A DNA stretch of 35,570 nucleotides from Ichthyophthirius multifiliis (GCF_000220395.1 NW_004087627.1:1-35570), one strand, 5' to 3'; positions 1 to 12,304 are shown, counted from the first letter of the stretch. Translations and numbers: made by a program. The notes: a model not told the origin generated them from the letters alone.

Positions 1-279
1 ATATATTTAAATTAAAAATATAATAAAATCAAAAAGAAAAAATAAAAAAAATACAATAGATATAAAATAAAAAAATAAAATTAATATATAATTGAAAATA
101 AAAAAATATTTGATAAAAAAAATTAAATAAATTAACATGTAAAATATATATAAAATAAATATGAGTGAAAAAAAATTAGTTTTTGTAATATATTAAATAT
201 GAATATTAAATATGAATATATGTAAAATGATATTTAAAATTTTAATAAAATATAATTTAAATAAAAAAGACAATAAATT

Positions 280-350
280 ATATTTATTTATTTTATTTAT
301 TTATTTTATTTATTTATTTTATTTTTTTATTTATTTATTTATTTATTTAT
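280..350. repeat. TTTA/TTTTA microsatellite
   Basis: Imperfect tandem TTTA and TTTTA units run through this stretch. The apparent 64-aa standard-code ORF here is simply the repeat read as Phe/Ile/Leu/Tyr, so no gene is called. Confidence 0.8.
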
Positions 351-788
351 TATTTTTTTTTGTTTTAATTTTATTTACTCATACAATTTTATTTTTTATT
401 AAATAAAAAGTCTTAATAATATCTTTTTTAATTTTTTTATTTAATTTTCTTTTTAACTTTTCCATTTTATATAATTATTTTCATTTTAATATTTTTCATT
501 CTTAAAATTAGTCAAAATTTAAAAATATATTTTTTTTTTATTTATTATTTACATTTTTTTAATATTTTTTTTTTACATTTATATATTTTATATTTTTTTA
601 TCTTTAACTAAAAGTTGTAATACTAGTTTTTTAAAGTATTCATTAATTTTTTTTTTAGAATTATTTATAAAATTAAAATATAATTTTTATATTTTATTTT
701 ATTTAATTTTAAAACTTATATAATAACAGAAAATTAAATTAAAAATATTATTATTAAAAACATAATAAAATATATAATATTATAATTA

Positions 789-846
789 TAAATTATATTA
801 TTAATATTTATAAATTATATTATTAATATTTATAAATTATATTATA
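789..846. repeat. 22-bp tandem repeat, about 2.6 copies
   Basis: The unit TAAATTATATTATTAATATT plus TA repeats exactly at 789-810 and 811-832, with a partial third copy from 833. It lies in intergenic AT-rich DNA and no function is evident. Confidence 0.75.
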
Positions 847-1538
847 TAATTTTTGTTAATATTTTTTTCAAAAAATTATTTTATAGTTTTTTATATATAA
901 CTATATACATATATAATTAATATTAATTAATAATAATCTATAATATTTATCTTTTTAATAAATTATATTTATAATATTATTAATTCATTTTTTTTTTATC
1001 TTTTTTAAATAAATTTAATCTAAAAATTAATATTGTATTTTCCATTTTTTATATGTTTTTTTGATTTGCTTATTTTGTAAAATATAGAAATTATATATGA
1101 AAATAATATAAAATAATAATTTATTAAACTATTTTCTATATATTTTTAAAATTAATTATTAGTTTTAAAATTAAATAATTAAATATATTGATGTTTATTT
1201 ATCTTCATTTTTTTAAAAACGCGAACGTGATATTATGGATTAATTATATTGGAAGTTAAAGAATAATAGAATGAAAATTAATTTAATAAAAAAAATTAAA
1301 AAGGTTAATAAAACCAAAATATTTTTTTCGGGATATATTTTTTCTTCTCTTATTTTAAATGCATCTAATAATATAATTTATTTAACTAATCATATATAAA
1401 TTAATTTAAATATTATTTTATTAAAATGTTTTTATTAATTATTAAAATTAATCTAATTTTATTTTTTTAGAAAAAAAATTCATATTATTATAATAATATA
1501 AAAAAATTATTCACATTAATATAAATCTATATTAAAAC

Positions 1539-3936
1539 ATGAATAATGTATCTAATAAGAAGGGATTAAATAGTTATACCCCAATATTTAAAGCAACAAA
1601 CAATTTTAATATAAATAGTAAAAATGATGAATAAATAGAGTAAATGTTTCTAATAAAAGATAAAGATACAGGTAAGAAATATGAATAAAAACATAATTTT
1701 TTTAATAAATAAAAAAAGGTCAAACTTATGATATTCGAAATATGTAATAATATGACAAACTTTAAGAAGCTAATAAAAAGGAATATTTTGATACGTTAAA
1801 AAAATCTCATAAGAATGCATGGTAATAATGGTGGACTTAAAAAAAACAAAACAATTTTTCTTTAATTTAAAATGTAATTAATAATTAATTTTAAGCAGTT
1901 GAACATATACTTTAATAAGAACGCTAAGATTTGAGGGCAGATCCAGATTATAAAGACAGTAATTAATCAGCAAGTATTCATTATGCAACCTTAAATAATA
2001 ATATTAACATATTGAATTTGTTAATATCTCATAATGCAGACATTAATTAATAAAATAATTTAAAACAAACAGCATTAATGATAGCCTCTTAAAAGTAAAA
2101 TAAAATTTGTACAAATATAAAATAAAACTTATAAAATATAAAAAAATAATTTTATAAAAAAAAAGAAACTACCATATAATTGTTGATATATGCATAAAAG
2201 CTGGAACAGATATAAATATATAAGATGCAAAATTAAATACAGCTTTACATTATGCATGTGAAAATAATAGTATAGAAAGCGTTAAAATTTTATTGAATCA
2301 AAAGAACATATAAACAGAAATATAAAATTATTAAAAAAAAGTAGCCTATTAAATGTCTTCCAATCCTGAAATATAATTTTTATTTGATAAATAGTAAACT
2401 GTAAATGAATAAACTATAAAAAACTAAAATCTAATAAATTTAATAAAAAATAAATCCTTATAAAATGAATAATAACAATTTTAATAAATAAAACATGTGA
2501 AAAATAATTCATGTTATTAACCAGAAAAAGGAAAATAAATTTCTTTTCAGATTTTTTAATCAAAACCAGTTTCTTAAAACACTTCCAAAAGAAATTCTTC
2601 CTAAAATATTCATTATAAAAATGATTTTTTAAACGCTTTTACTTATAAACATTCAAGTATTAATTAAAAAAAGCCTTCTTAAATGGAGTTGAAATCTTCT
2701 ATGTAATTCAATCCAAAGCAATAATAAAATATAACATAAATATCAACATATGAAACAAATTATAATATAAATAATATAATATCAAACGACTAAATAAACC
2801 TTTCATCAATAAGAGATTCACAAAGTTCAGCTGATTCCAGAAATATTAATGAAATTAATTAAAAATTAGGGCCTAATAACTTTCAAATAATATCATTATT
2901 AGGAAAAGGAGCATTCGCTTAAGTATATTTAGTTGAATTAAAAGAAGAAACAGAAACCAATCAAAAATAATACTATGCAATGAAAATAATTGAAAAATAA
3001 AAGATAATAAATAAAAATTTAACAAAATATGCTATAACTGAAAGAAATGTATTAAGTTCAATAAACCATCCATTTATAGTAAAATTAATATCTGCTTTTT
3101 AAACAAATAAATACTTATTCCTTATTTTAGATTATATGCCAGGAGGGGATCTTAGTTAAGCAATTTAAAATGAAAAAAAGTTTCCAGAAAGCAAAGCAAG
3201 AATTTATATAGCTGAAATTTTGTTAGCAATTTAGTATTTGCATTCAAATGGAATAATTTATAGGGATCTAAAACCTTAAAACACTAGTATTAGATTCTTA
3301 AGGTCATGCTATGTTAACTGATTTTGGGCTTTCTAAAGAAGGAATTTATGATAATTTTTAAGCCAATTCATTTTGTGGATCAATTGCTTATTTAGCTCCA
3401 GAAATGCTTAATAGAACTGGGCATGGAAAAGCAGTTGATTTTTATCATTTAGGTATTTTGCTTTACGAAATGTTAGTTGGGATTGTTCCTAATAACGTTT
3501 AATTCGGAGAATAAATTTACTTTCCAAATTATGTTTAAACTCATGCTAAAGATTTAATATTGAAAGTTTAGCTTTATATATTTTTTTTTTTATTTTTTTT
3601 TATTTTTTAAGTTATTAGTAAAAAATCCAGATTAAAGATTAGGTAATAATCCTGATGATTTCGAAAAAATAATTTAAAAACATCCTTTTTTTATTAACAT
3701 TAACTGGGATTTAGTTTTACAAAAGTAATAAAAAAAATTATCTACTATTTTATTATTAATTTTTTTAGAAAATTAGACCATGTTTCTAATATCCTAAAAT
3801 AAATAATTAAAATGATAGCTTTTTTGATGGAGATTTAAATTAATATAATTTAGAATAAAATTTCAAGGAATAATAAAATTATATTAAAGGTTGGTCATTT
3901 GTTTAGAATGAAAGTATTGATAAGAAAAATTGTTGA
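1539..3936 (+). CDS. Ankyrin-repeat AGC-type Ser/Thr protein kinase (one-base frame break)
   Basis: Read with TAA/TAG as Gln, this encodes about 727 aa. Introns are at 1672-1718, 2095-2165, 3566-3611 and about 3725-3776. Ankyrin-like helices lie near residues 128-155 and 194-215 (TALHYACENN, LLISHNADIN). The kinase domain spans roughly 410-690: glycine loop LGKGAFAQVY, catalytic lysine in YYAMKII, catalytic loop YRDLKPQN, TDFGLSK, and YLAPEM after FCGS. A C-tail has a hydrophobic-motif-like GWSFV before the TGA at 3934. YRD and the C-tail place it in the AGC group; a soluble signalling role is inferred. One surplus base at 3283-3286, between PQN and VLDSQGH, shifts the frame and would give a TGA at 3319. 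The spliced length is 3n+1, which agrees. It is either an assembly error or a broken gene. The fourth intron's acceptor is uncertain. Confidence 0.88.
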
Positions 3937-4109
3937 ATAATTAATTAAAAAATTAAAATATAATATATATAAAATAATATTATTTATTTATATATGTCAC
4001 TTTTTAAAATAAATTTTGTATATTATATTTTATTATTTCAAAAATGTAAATAGTTTTAATCTTTAGTAAAAAATAAAAATATATATTTAACTCATATCTT
4101 TTTTTTCTT

Positions 4110-6066
4110 TCAAACAAATTAAATTTTAAAATTGCTTGATATAATGAATTATTTTATATCAATCTAATCTAAAACTTCTTAAATTCTTTTATTTTTCTCA
4201 TTTACTTCTTTTCCCAAATTATAACTATATTTATTATTAGTAAAAATTTTTGAAGTATTTTCTATTAAATTGCTGTCATTATAAAAATCTAAGTCATAAG
4301 CTAATTTCAGTTTATCTTTATTAAATATAAAAATTAATAAATTTTAATACTTATAATTTTTAATTTTTTAACTTAGATTATTTATATTTAATCTCAAAAA
4401 ATATTGATTTTATATTTATTACTAATTAATTTGTTTATCTTAGAGCTTATTATTTTCTAAATTATTATTACTTTATGGAGAAAAAAACTATTATTATTTA
4501 TTTATTTTAGAGAAAAAGTTTGCATTAAAACTGTTCTAATCTTTTAAAGGAGTTGTTAAATTGCTAAAATATTTAATTTAATAATCTGATTCGATAATAT
4601 TATTATTATTAAAATTATTACTAGTTTCTGAAATGGTTTAAATTCTATTATATAATAAGTTATTTTATAATTTTTTATTTTATTATTAATTTAAATTAAA
4701 AAAATTTTATTTAGTAAATAAAAGAAATTATTGTTGAAGGTCATTAATAACATAATTAATTTATTCTTATTTAGTACAAAATTTATTCAAAATTAAATTC
4801 AAATATTGTAATTCTAACTCATCTATTGTAAAAACGGAATTTTAAACTTATGAAAATATAAAATAAAATAATGTATATACATATATAATTATAACTCCAT
4901 TTATCAATAATATTTTCTTTAATTTACTGCTTAAAATTTTTTTCACTATTAATAGAAGAGATAAGATTATAGAAATCACAAGCGTTAATTTTTTCTAAAT
5001 TAGAAATTTAAAATTGAGAGACCTAAAAACTTAAAAAATTCATTAAAACTGTGTATTATAAATCATAATTTAAAAAAATTTTAAAATAAATTTCATTTTG
5101 GTTTTCTAAAATTAAATTATTATTAAACTTTTTTAATAAAATAGTATCTTTTTATCCTAAAATAAAATGGTCAAAATTTATATTTTATTATCTTTGTCCA
5201 TTAATTTAAACTGAAAAATAAAAAGATAAAATTGAATCTTTTATAATGTTTTAATAATTCTTTACTGAAATAAGCTTCAAATATATGCTAAATTATGAAA
5301 TCTCCTATTAAGTATGTAATTAAAAGCAAAATTATTAAAAATTAAAATAACTACTTGAATTTATTATATTCTTTGTTTTCCAAGCAATATTTTTGTGATT
5401 TTGATTTAAAGTTTTGCTTTATATTGTTATTTATTTTCTTTAAAGTAGTTCATTATATTTATATTTGCCTTTTACTTGTAAAACTATTTTTACTAAAGAC
5501 TCTAATTAATACTTTTCTTATACAAAATTTTATTTTATATACTCGTCCAAGATTTTGTCTTATAGCTTTGAACTTACTTATTATTGTAATAAAAATATCT
5601 ACTTCTCTTCTAAATTTTTTAAATATTAAATACAAAAACTGATTAAGAAATTAAATAGCTTTTAATAAATTATTTAAATATTCGAATTATTATTTGATAT
5701 TTCGCTGATTTTTTTTTCAAAAAAAACTATATATTCAATACAATTGTAATTTTTTATTAAATTTTAAATATTATACTCTACAAAAAACTATATATATAAT
5801 TCTGATTTTAATGTTTCACTAAAATGCAAATGTTAAAAAATATTATTTATGCTAATTGTTTATAATATTCCTTACTAATCAAAACTATCCGTTATTATAT
5901 AACTTTCGAATATCGCTGCATTTACGGTTTCTATTTCTTGATTGAAATATATTTGATTTGTTCCATTATTTTGTAGTATTTATTAAAAAATTTATTAATT
6001 TTTGAATATTTATTTATTAAAACAGTATCTTATATTTTTAATTATTAATATTATTTTGTTTTCCAT
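4110..6066 (-). CDS. Hypothetical Asn/Gln-rich protein, 635 aa
   Basis: This gene is visible only in the ciliate code. It starts at the ATG at 6064-6066, has one intron at 4847-4895 (GTTATA...AAG) and stops at TGA 4110-4112. Exons total 1908 nt, exactly 636 codons, with no internal TGA. The N-terminal two thirds has mixed, helix-like sequence with Leu, Glu and Lys (for example LEEKQIFLLQQQVSSKLQDK). The C-terminal third is rich in Asn, Gln and Ser (NNFNNNNIIES), as in low-complexity tails. I see no signal peptide, clear membrane segment or catalytic motif, and I do not recognise the family. It is convergent with the kinase gene (173 bp between stops). The 95-aa plus-strand ORF at 5355-5642 is its antisense shadow. 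Confidence 0.72.
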
Positions 6067-6468
6067 TTTATTTTGTTAAAATAAATAAATAACTTTTTAT
6101 TATTTTTTTATGTTTATTTTTGTGATTATTTTTTAAATAATAATTTTTTTATAATATTTTTAATTTTATGAAATTATTGATATAATATATTATTTATATG
6201 GAAATTTTACTCCATAATAATCTAAAAATCATCATATTATTAATATATATTTAAAATTTTTAAAAATTCGATATAGTTTTTTTTTTTAATTTTTTTTATA
6301 AAACTTAATAGACTTTTTTCAGTCGAATTTAAATTCATAAAAAAATTGTAATAAATAAAAAAAATACAAATAAATAATATTTAAAAGTTTGATATTTAAA
6401 TAAATATGCATTCTTAAAATATAATAAAAAATTAAGATTACCGATTTTTTATTGTTTTTTTGAACTAT
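6067..6468. other. Spacer between two minus-strand genes
   Basis: This 402-bp A/T-rich spacer lies upstream of the 635-aa gene and downstream of the 198-aa gene. It presumably holds the 3' end of one and the promoter of the other. No motif stands out. Confidence 0.6.
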
Positions 6469-7111
6469 TCATTGTGCATAATTATTATTGATTACTAATA
6501 TTTTTTTTAATAAGGCTTGCTTAATATTATATGATTAATTAATATCTTATTTAAATTTATTTTTAAGTATTAAATTTTTGTTATTTTAAAGTAAAATATT
6601 ACAATATGATTTTTAACTATTTTATTATTAATTAATAGAATTACTTTAAACAATATTTTAAGATATGTTTAAATTTTAACAGTATACTTCAAGTTTTTTC
6701 CTATTAATTTTTATTTACTTTTAGTTATTATCAAGTAATTTATATTAGTACTTCATAAAAATTTAATTTTTTGGTATATGATTTCTTTAAATTTTTTTAT
6801 AATTTTAAATCTATATAGATTTATCAAAATCTGAAAAACTTCTCTTCTAATTTGAAAAAAAGCTTGATTTTTTAATACCAATACGATTATTATTATTTTT
6901 ATTATTACTATTATTTTTATAATTAATACATAAATTTTTCATAATATTTTTCTTTTTATAATTGTTACTGTAAATTGTAGATTTTCTCAATATTTTGTAA
7001 ACTAATAATTCTTTTTCTATCAAATAATTATATTTTTTATTAATTAACCTATGAATTTTATTCAATTTTTTAGAAAATTTGATTATTCTATTTATTTTTG
7101 TTTCTAAGCAT
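6469..7111 (-). CDS. Hypothetical Gln-rich small protein, about 198 aa
   Basis: Two overlapping minus-strand frames each look coding over part of this stretch. The best model joins them. Exon 1 starts at the ATG 7109-7111 and carries a Gln-rich coiled-coil-like segment ending in KQQQQQKQQQS. An intron is placed at 6839-6884 (donor GTATTG, acceptor AAG). Exon 2 begins FSDFDKS and ends at TGA 6469-6471. Exons total 597 nt, 199 codons. The intron was chosen to join the frames, so the junction could be off by a few bases. The product is basic, with many Lys, Asn and Gln, no membrane segment and no recognised domain. The 72-aa standard-code ORF at 6847-7065 reads exon 1 in the wrong frame and has no ATG. 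Confidence 0.5.
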
Positions 7112-8844
7112 CAATAAATAATATGAACTATATTCATCTTTGCAATATAAATTTTAAAGCGTAAAATTTGAATCTGAAACTTATGTTCCCTATTAATTTC
7201 TTAATTATATTTATTTTTATTATAATGAAATTTATGGTAAAATCATTAAAAATAAAATTAAAATATTTATTTTATTTATTGGGTATTAATAATAAATTTA
7301 TTATTTTTTGATATAAAATCAATTTACTTAAAAAATTATCAAATATATGAAAACAAAAGAGTTTAAATTTAGATTAGTCTTTTTAAAATATATAGATAAA
7401 AATATAAATAAATTACAATCTGATACTTTTTTTTCTTTATCTTTATAATCTGCTTTTTCAACAATATAAAAAAATTACAAAAATATAAATTTTTTTATAC
7501 AATTATAAATTTCTAATTATTTATAAATTATTATTAATAAAACAAGTAATTGAAGAAATCATAAAATAAATTAATTAGTAATGCGAATATGCTATATATT
7601 TTAATATATTATATTTAATTATTTTTATACTTATATTTTATATTAATATAGAAAAAGTTTTGGATTTATAAAAAAAAATAGTAATTTAATAGAAAAATAT
7701 AAATAACTTTTAATACATAAAAATATAATTAATAAAGTATTAAAATAATAAATATGAATTGTTTAAATATATATATATATTTTTAATATTAAATAAAAAA
7801 GTAATTTATATTTTATTTTATATAAATAAATTTATTAAGTAATATTTATATTTATTTTATTAAATTATAATTAAAATAGGTAATAATAAAAAAAAAATTT
7901 ATTATATATATAAAACTATAAAAAATTATTTAACATATTGTAAAAATAATATAAGTATAAATAAATTTTATTTTGAAACTTAAAAATATAAAAGGAATAT
8001 ATTTTCTAATTTAATTGATATAAATATTAAAAATAGTAGAAAAAAGTTAATTTAATTATAATTTTATATTTATTCGATAAAAAAATATTTTTAAGAAATT
8101 CTAGAATATAAAATTTAAGATATTAAGATATAAAATTAAATAAAAATATAATAATATAAATAAAAAAAAAAAAAATCTAAAGATAATAAAACATAAAAAT
8201 AAAATATAAAGATAATTAATTAAATTTAAAATAGTATAAAATATTAAAATGAATATATAATAAATATTTATAATAAATAATATTTAAATTTAAAAAATAA
8301 ATAAATAAATAAATAAACAAATAAATAAATAAATAAAAAAAATTAATTAATAAATATATATTAAATATATAAACTAATACATATATAAATTATTATTTTT
8401 ATTATTTATATAAATATTTAAAACTTTATTTTTAATTTTGCTATTTTTATTATTTTTATTTTTTTTTCATTTTTTTTTTTTATAATTTGAATATTTATAT
8501 TTCAAAAAGGTTTTGTTATATTTTCATGTTTTTTTTAATATAAATTTTTTTATTTCAATTAATAATTTTATTATATTAACTATTTTAAAAAACATATATT
8601 TTATATATTTTATACTTTATTTATATTCGAAATTTGAATTTTTTTATAAATTAAAATTTAAGTTAATTTTTATATATTACAATTTTTTTTATCGTTTGAT
8701 ATTTAGTTTTGTAAAATTACATTTGTTTATTTTTATTTTTAAAGGTTTTAATATATCTATTTTATCTTTTGTATTTAAAAATATTAAAAATATCAAAATT
8801 TATAAACATATTAAAAAAATCAAATATTTATTAATATTAAAAAT
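7112..8844. other. Divergent AT-rich spacer
   Basis: This region is upstream of both the 198-aa minus-strand gene and the K+ channel gene. It is mostly A/T homopolymers and short repeats, with an AAAT microsatellite near 8290-8338. A hydrophobic open frame occupies its last 330 bp and is listed separately. I find no other coding signal. Confidence 0.65.
8290..8338. repeat. AAAT microsatellite
   Basis: About twelve AAAT units with one AAAC variant lie in intergenic DNA upstream of the channel gene. Confidence 0.85.
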
Positions 8845-8848
8845 ATGA
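8513..8848 (+). other. Hydrophobic open frame lacking TAA/TAG, doubtful gene
   Basis: This frame is open for about 111 codons without any TAA or TAG, even though ciliate genes use those freely, and it ends in TGA. It has no ATG start; the frame opens from a TTG and is open further upstream. The translation is nearly all Phe, Ile, Leu, Lys, Asn and Tyr with several potential membrane helices. That composition resembles ciliate mitochondrial proteins, but it also follows from T-rich DNA. Its TGA overlaps the ATG of the channel gene (8845). I regard it as probably non-coding. Confidence 0.2.
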
Positions 8849-11800
8849 TTGAATTTTAATAATAATTATATCCTGTAATTAAATAAAATTAAATATTAGA
8901 CAATAATAATGTTAAAGCTTTTAACTAAACTATAGAAGACTCAATCGAAAAGTCTTAATCTTAAAAAGTAAAAATTTAATATGTATTAAAGAAATTAAAG
9001 CTAAGAAATATGGTTTAAAATTTTATAAATTATCTTCCTATAAGACGATTAAATAATTTATAGCCTAATTAATATCTTATTATAAATGATATATCGACAG
9101 ATACACATTATTAATAAAATTTCTATTTTTAGAATAAAAATCAAAATAAATATATTTAAATAGTATAAAAAAAAATATAATTGATACCTTTGTTTTATCC
9201 TTAGAATAAATTTAATTTATTATGGGATTTAATACATATATTGATAATTTGTATATATTTTTACATAATTCCAATTAGCATTTGTTTTGGAATTTTTTTG
9301 AAGGATCTATTAAATCATGTTTTTGTTTATGTAAGTGTTTTTGTATTATTTATAGATTTTTTTATTAATTTAAATACTTGTTATTATGAAAAAGGTGAAT
9401 TAATAGAGGAAAGGTTGTAAATATTAAGAAATTATTATAAGAAGAATTTTTTTACAGATTTTGTAAGTTTTATTTGCTTGCTTATGGGATAAGCAATTTT
9501 AATAAAAACTTTATAAAATTAAGTTGCTCAGTATAATTTTTCTTTGTTTCTTTTTTTCTAAAGTTAAAGAATTTTTCTGTTGCTATTCGAAAATTTGAAG
9601 AAGTACTTAGAATGAATAAAAAACAAAAAAATATAATTTCTCTTTTAAAATTACTTTCATTAGTTCTCTTTATTAGTCACATGTTTGCTTGTCTATGGGT
9701 TTATGTTGGAAAATTTTCAGGAGAACCAATTACATGGATAAAATAAAAAAACGTATTTTAAAAAATATATATAATTTGTAAATATATATTTTCATTTAAA
9801 AGGCTTAAAATTAAAATTGGATTCAAATTTATTTATAGGCTTATTATTTTGCTACTGTGACTATGGTAACAGTAGGGTATGGTGATATAACTCCTTAAAA
9901 TAGTTTTGAAATGTTTGTTTGTATTATAAGTGTATTGATTGCTTGTGGTATTTTCGCATATAGTTTGAGTTCAATAGGAGTAATATTTTAAGAATTGTAT
10001 GAAGAATAGAAAAAATTTTAATAAAAACTGTTTATTTTAAATAATTATATGGAAGAAAAGAAGGTTAGCTTTTCATTATAATATTAAATTAGAGAATATT
10101 TAGAATATTATTGTAAGGAAAATAATTAAAATAATTAAGAAAAAGAATCAAAAATTATTTCTTAACTTTCAGATAATTTAAAATAAAGTTTATTGATTGA
10201 AGCTAATAAAATTATTTTATAAAATAATACAGTTTTTAAAAAATATTTCTCCTAAAAACTCTTGTTCAAAATAGTGAATATTATTCATGAAAAAAGATGT
10301 ACACCTGAATAAATTATATATACTTAGGGACAAAAAGACGATTGTGAAATTTATTTTATATACAGTGGAACTGTAGAAGTTTATGTAGAAACTCCTTAAA
10401 AAAAGTATTATTTAAAAAATAGTTTATAATTTTTTTTTTAATTTTTATTTGCAAAAGAAAAATTTAAATTAAAATTCTTAAATAAGGAGATAGTTTTGGT
10501 GAAAATAATTTTTTCACTTAAATTAATAGAAGTTATTGTATTAGAAGTTTTGAATTTACTAAACTTTTATATATTAAAAGAGATGATTTCCTAGATTTAA
10601 TAAAAGATTTTCCTGATGATTACGAAATGTTTTGTATGATTAAAGAGTATATTAATCATAATAGCTAAGAAAGAGTTAATAAAAAATGCTATTCTTGTGG
10701 AAATTCTTTTATGCATACTTCTTTTGATTGTCCTTTTGTACATTTTGTCCCCAATAAATATAAAATTATAAAATAAGAATTAATGTAAATATAACAAAGA
10801 TAGAAAAAGTAAAGACCAATTAAAAAGAAGTATTTTATTTTTACATTTATTCAATTAATAATAAAAATTAAGTAATTCTTTGAAAATAATAGATTAAGTT
10901 TATATAAAAGACGTTTGCTTTTTAGAAAAAAATTAAAGCTTTTAAGAAGAAAGCTGGTATTAACATTTAGATTTTTGTAACTCTTAAATGGAAAAAAAGG
11001 AAAATTCGAATTTTAACTAGATTTATAAAAAATAATAATAATTAAAAAAAGTAAAAAAATTATATTTTTATTTTAAAATTGACTAAATAAAAAGTTTTAA
11101 AGTTATGATAGTATTGATAGTATTTAAATTAATATTGATTAATTAAATATTACAGAATAAAAAATCTAAAATGATTCGTTTATTGAAAATATAAATTTAA
11201 AAATAAAAAGCTAATAGGATAAAAAAGAACAGAATAATTATTCGTAATTTTCAAAAGGCAAATAATACGTTTTAAAAAATGCAAACAAATTATTTAGATA
11301 AAAACCTTAAAATTTAAGAATTAAACAGATTTTAAAAGAGAACTATATATACAATAAATCTACTGATTCATTAAAAATATGTAATACAAAAAAAATGTAA
11401 TTGTAAAAAATTAAATTAATAAAAAGAAATTGATAATTTTCATGACAAATTTGAACTATAAAACGAATTTAATATGTCTAAAGATGAAAAAAGTATAAAT
11501 ATTTGATTAAATATTATTATTTATTTATAATATAATATAATAAATAAAAATTAAGTTAAAGATTCATTTTAAAGTAATAATTAAAATATTTCTTTCCTAA
11601 AAATAGAATAAGCATTTAAATATTCTTTAGAAGATTTTGAAAAATTAAAAAGGTTTAATCGTTTTTTTATAAAATATAATTATGAGAATGTAATAAAACA
11701 ATACAATAAAAAAATGTAGGAAAAACTAAAAAAGTTAAATAGAAATAAACCCAGAATAGTTCTAATAAGAAACATATCTTTTATGTAGTCAAATAATTAA

Positions 11801-12304
11801 ATAGTATAAAATTTGAATGTTAACAGCAATTTATTGTCTTGTCAATAAAGTTCTATTAAAAACAATTCTCTTAAATTTAAATTAAAGTTAAATTCTTTGG
11901 AAAAAAAATAATAATTATCTCCTAAATAATCAATATTGAATAATAAATATAATTTTTAATTTGAATCTCCATTTTCAAATGCATAAAAATTCTTAAATAT
12001 TTAAGTTAACCCTTAAAATAGTAATATAAAGTTTCCTAATCATAGAAATTCTCTAACAGTTCAAGCTTAAAGAATTATTACACAAAGGGTTTCTCGAAGT
12101 ATTGGAGATAGTATTTAAAAAACTTTTAGTAATAAATAAGACTTAATTTATAATTAAAAAAGTATTTAAGAATCAAAATCTTCATCTTCTTCTCCATCAG
12201 TTAAAAAAAATAGTAGTAATAATAAAACTTAAAATAATAAAATAACTTTTAATAATTTAAGTGAAGGTAATTAAAAATAAATTTAAAAAAAATCAATTAA
12301 TTGA
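8845..12304 (+). CDS. Cyclic-nucleotide-binding-domain potassium channel
   Basis: This encodes a plasma- or ciliary-membrane K+ channel of about 1050 aa. The six-helix core is in the first 360 residues. A pore helix and filter MVTVGYGDIT lie near residue 326, and the S6-like helix follows. A cyclic-nucleotide-binding domain lies at about 470-570 (IYSGTVEVYVE; ILKQGDSFGENNFF). After it comes a Cys/His cluster CYSCGNSFMHTSFDCPFVH. The tail is long, disordered and Ser/Gln/Asn-rich, and ends at TGA 12302. Introns: 9753-9802, 10405-10457, 10957-10999, 11051-11094, 11381-11426 and 11493-11555, all phase-consistent. One base appears missing at the T7 run 9551-9557 before the S4-like LKLKNFSVAIRKFEEVLR. 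The alternative is an extra 41-nt intron with donor GTTGCT. GYGD implies K+ selectivity. Which nucleotide gates it, if any, is not visible. Confidence 0.9.

Larger units (their letters stand above)
1..1538. other. AT-rich spacer upstream of the kinase gene
   Basis: This stretch is almost pure A/T with homopolymers and short repeats. I see no ciliate-code reading frame with convincing amino-acid content. Two repeats lie inside it (TTTA-type at 280-350 and a 22-bp unit at 789-846). The only less AT-biased patch is about 1214-1372, described in the findings. The start of the next gene is taken as the ATG at 1539. Confidence 0.7.

Noticed and set aside
212-406. 64-aa plus-strand ORF
   Set aside because: It is a translation of the TTTA repeat and T runs, with no protein-like composition.
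5355-5642. 95-aa plus-strand ORF
   Set aside because: It lies antisense inside the exon of the 635-aa minus-strand gene, whose ciliate-code frame is continuous there.
11080-11082. In-frame TGA ending the channel early
   Set aside because: It falls inside a phase-consistent intron (11051-11094); coding sequence typical of the channel tail resumes after it.
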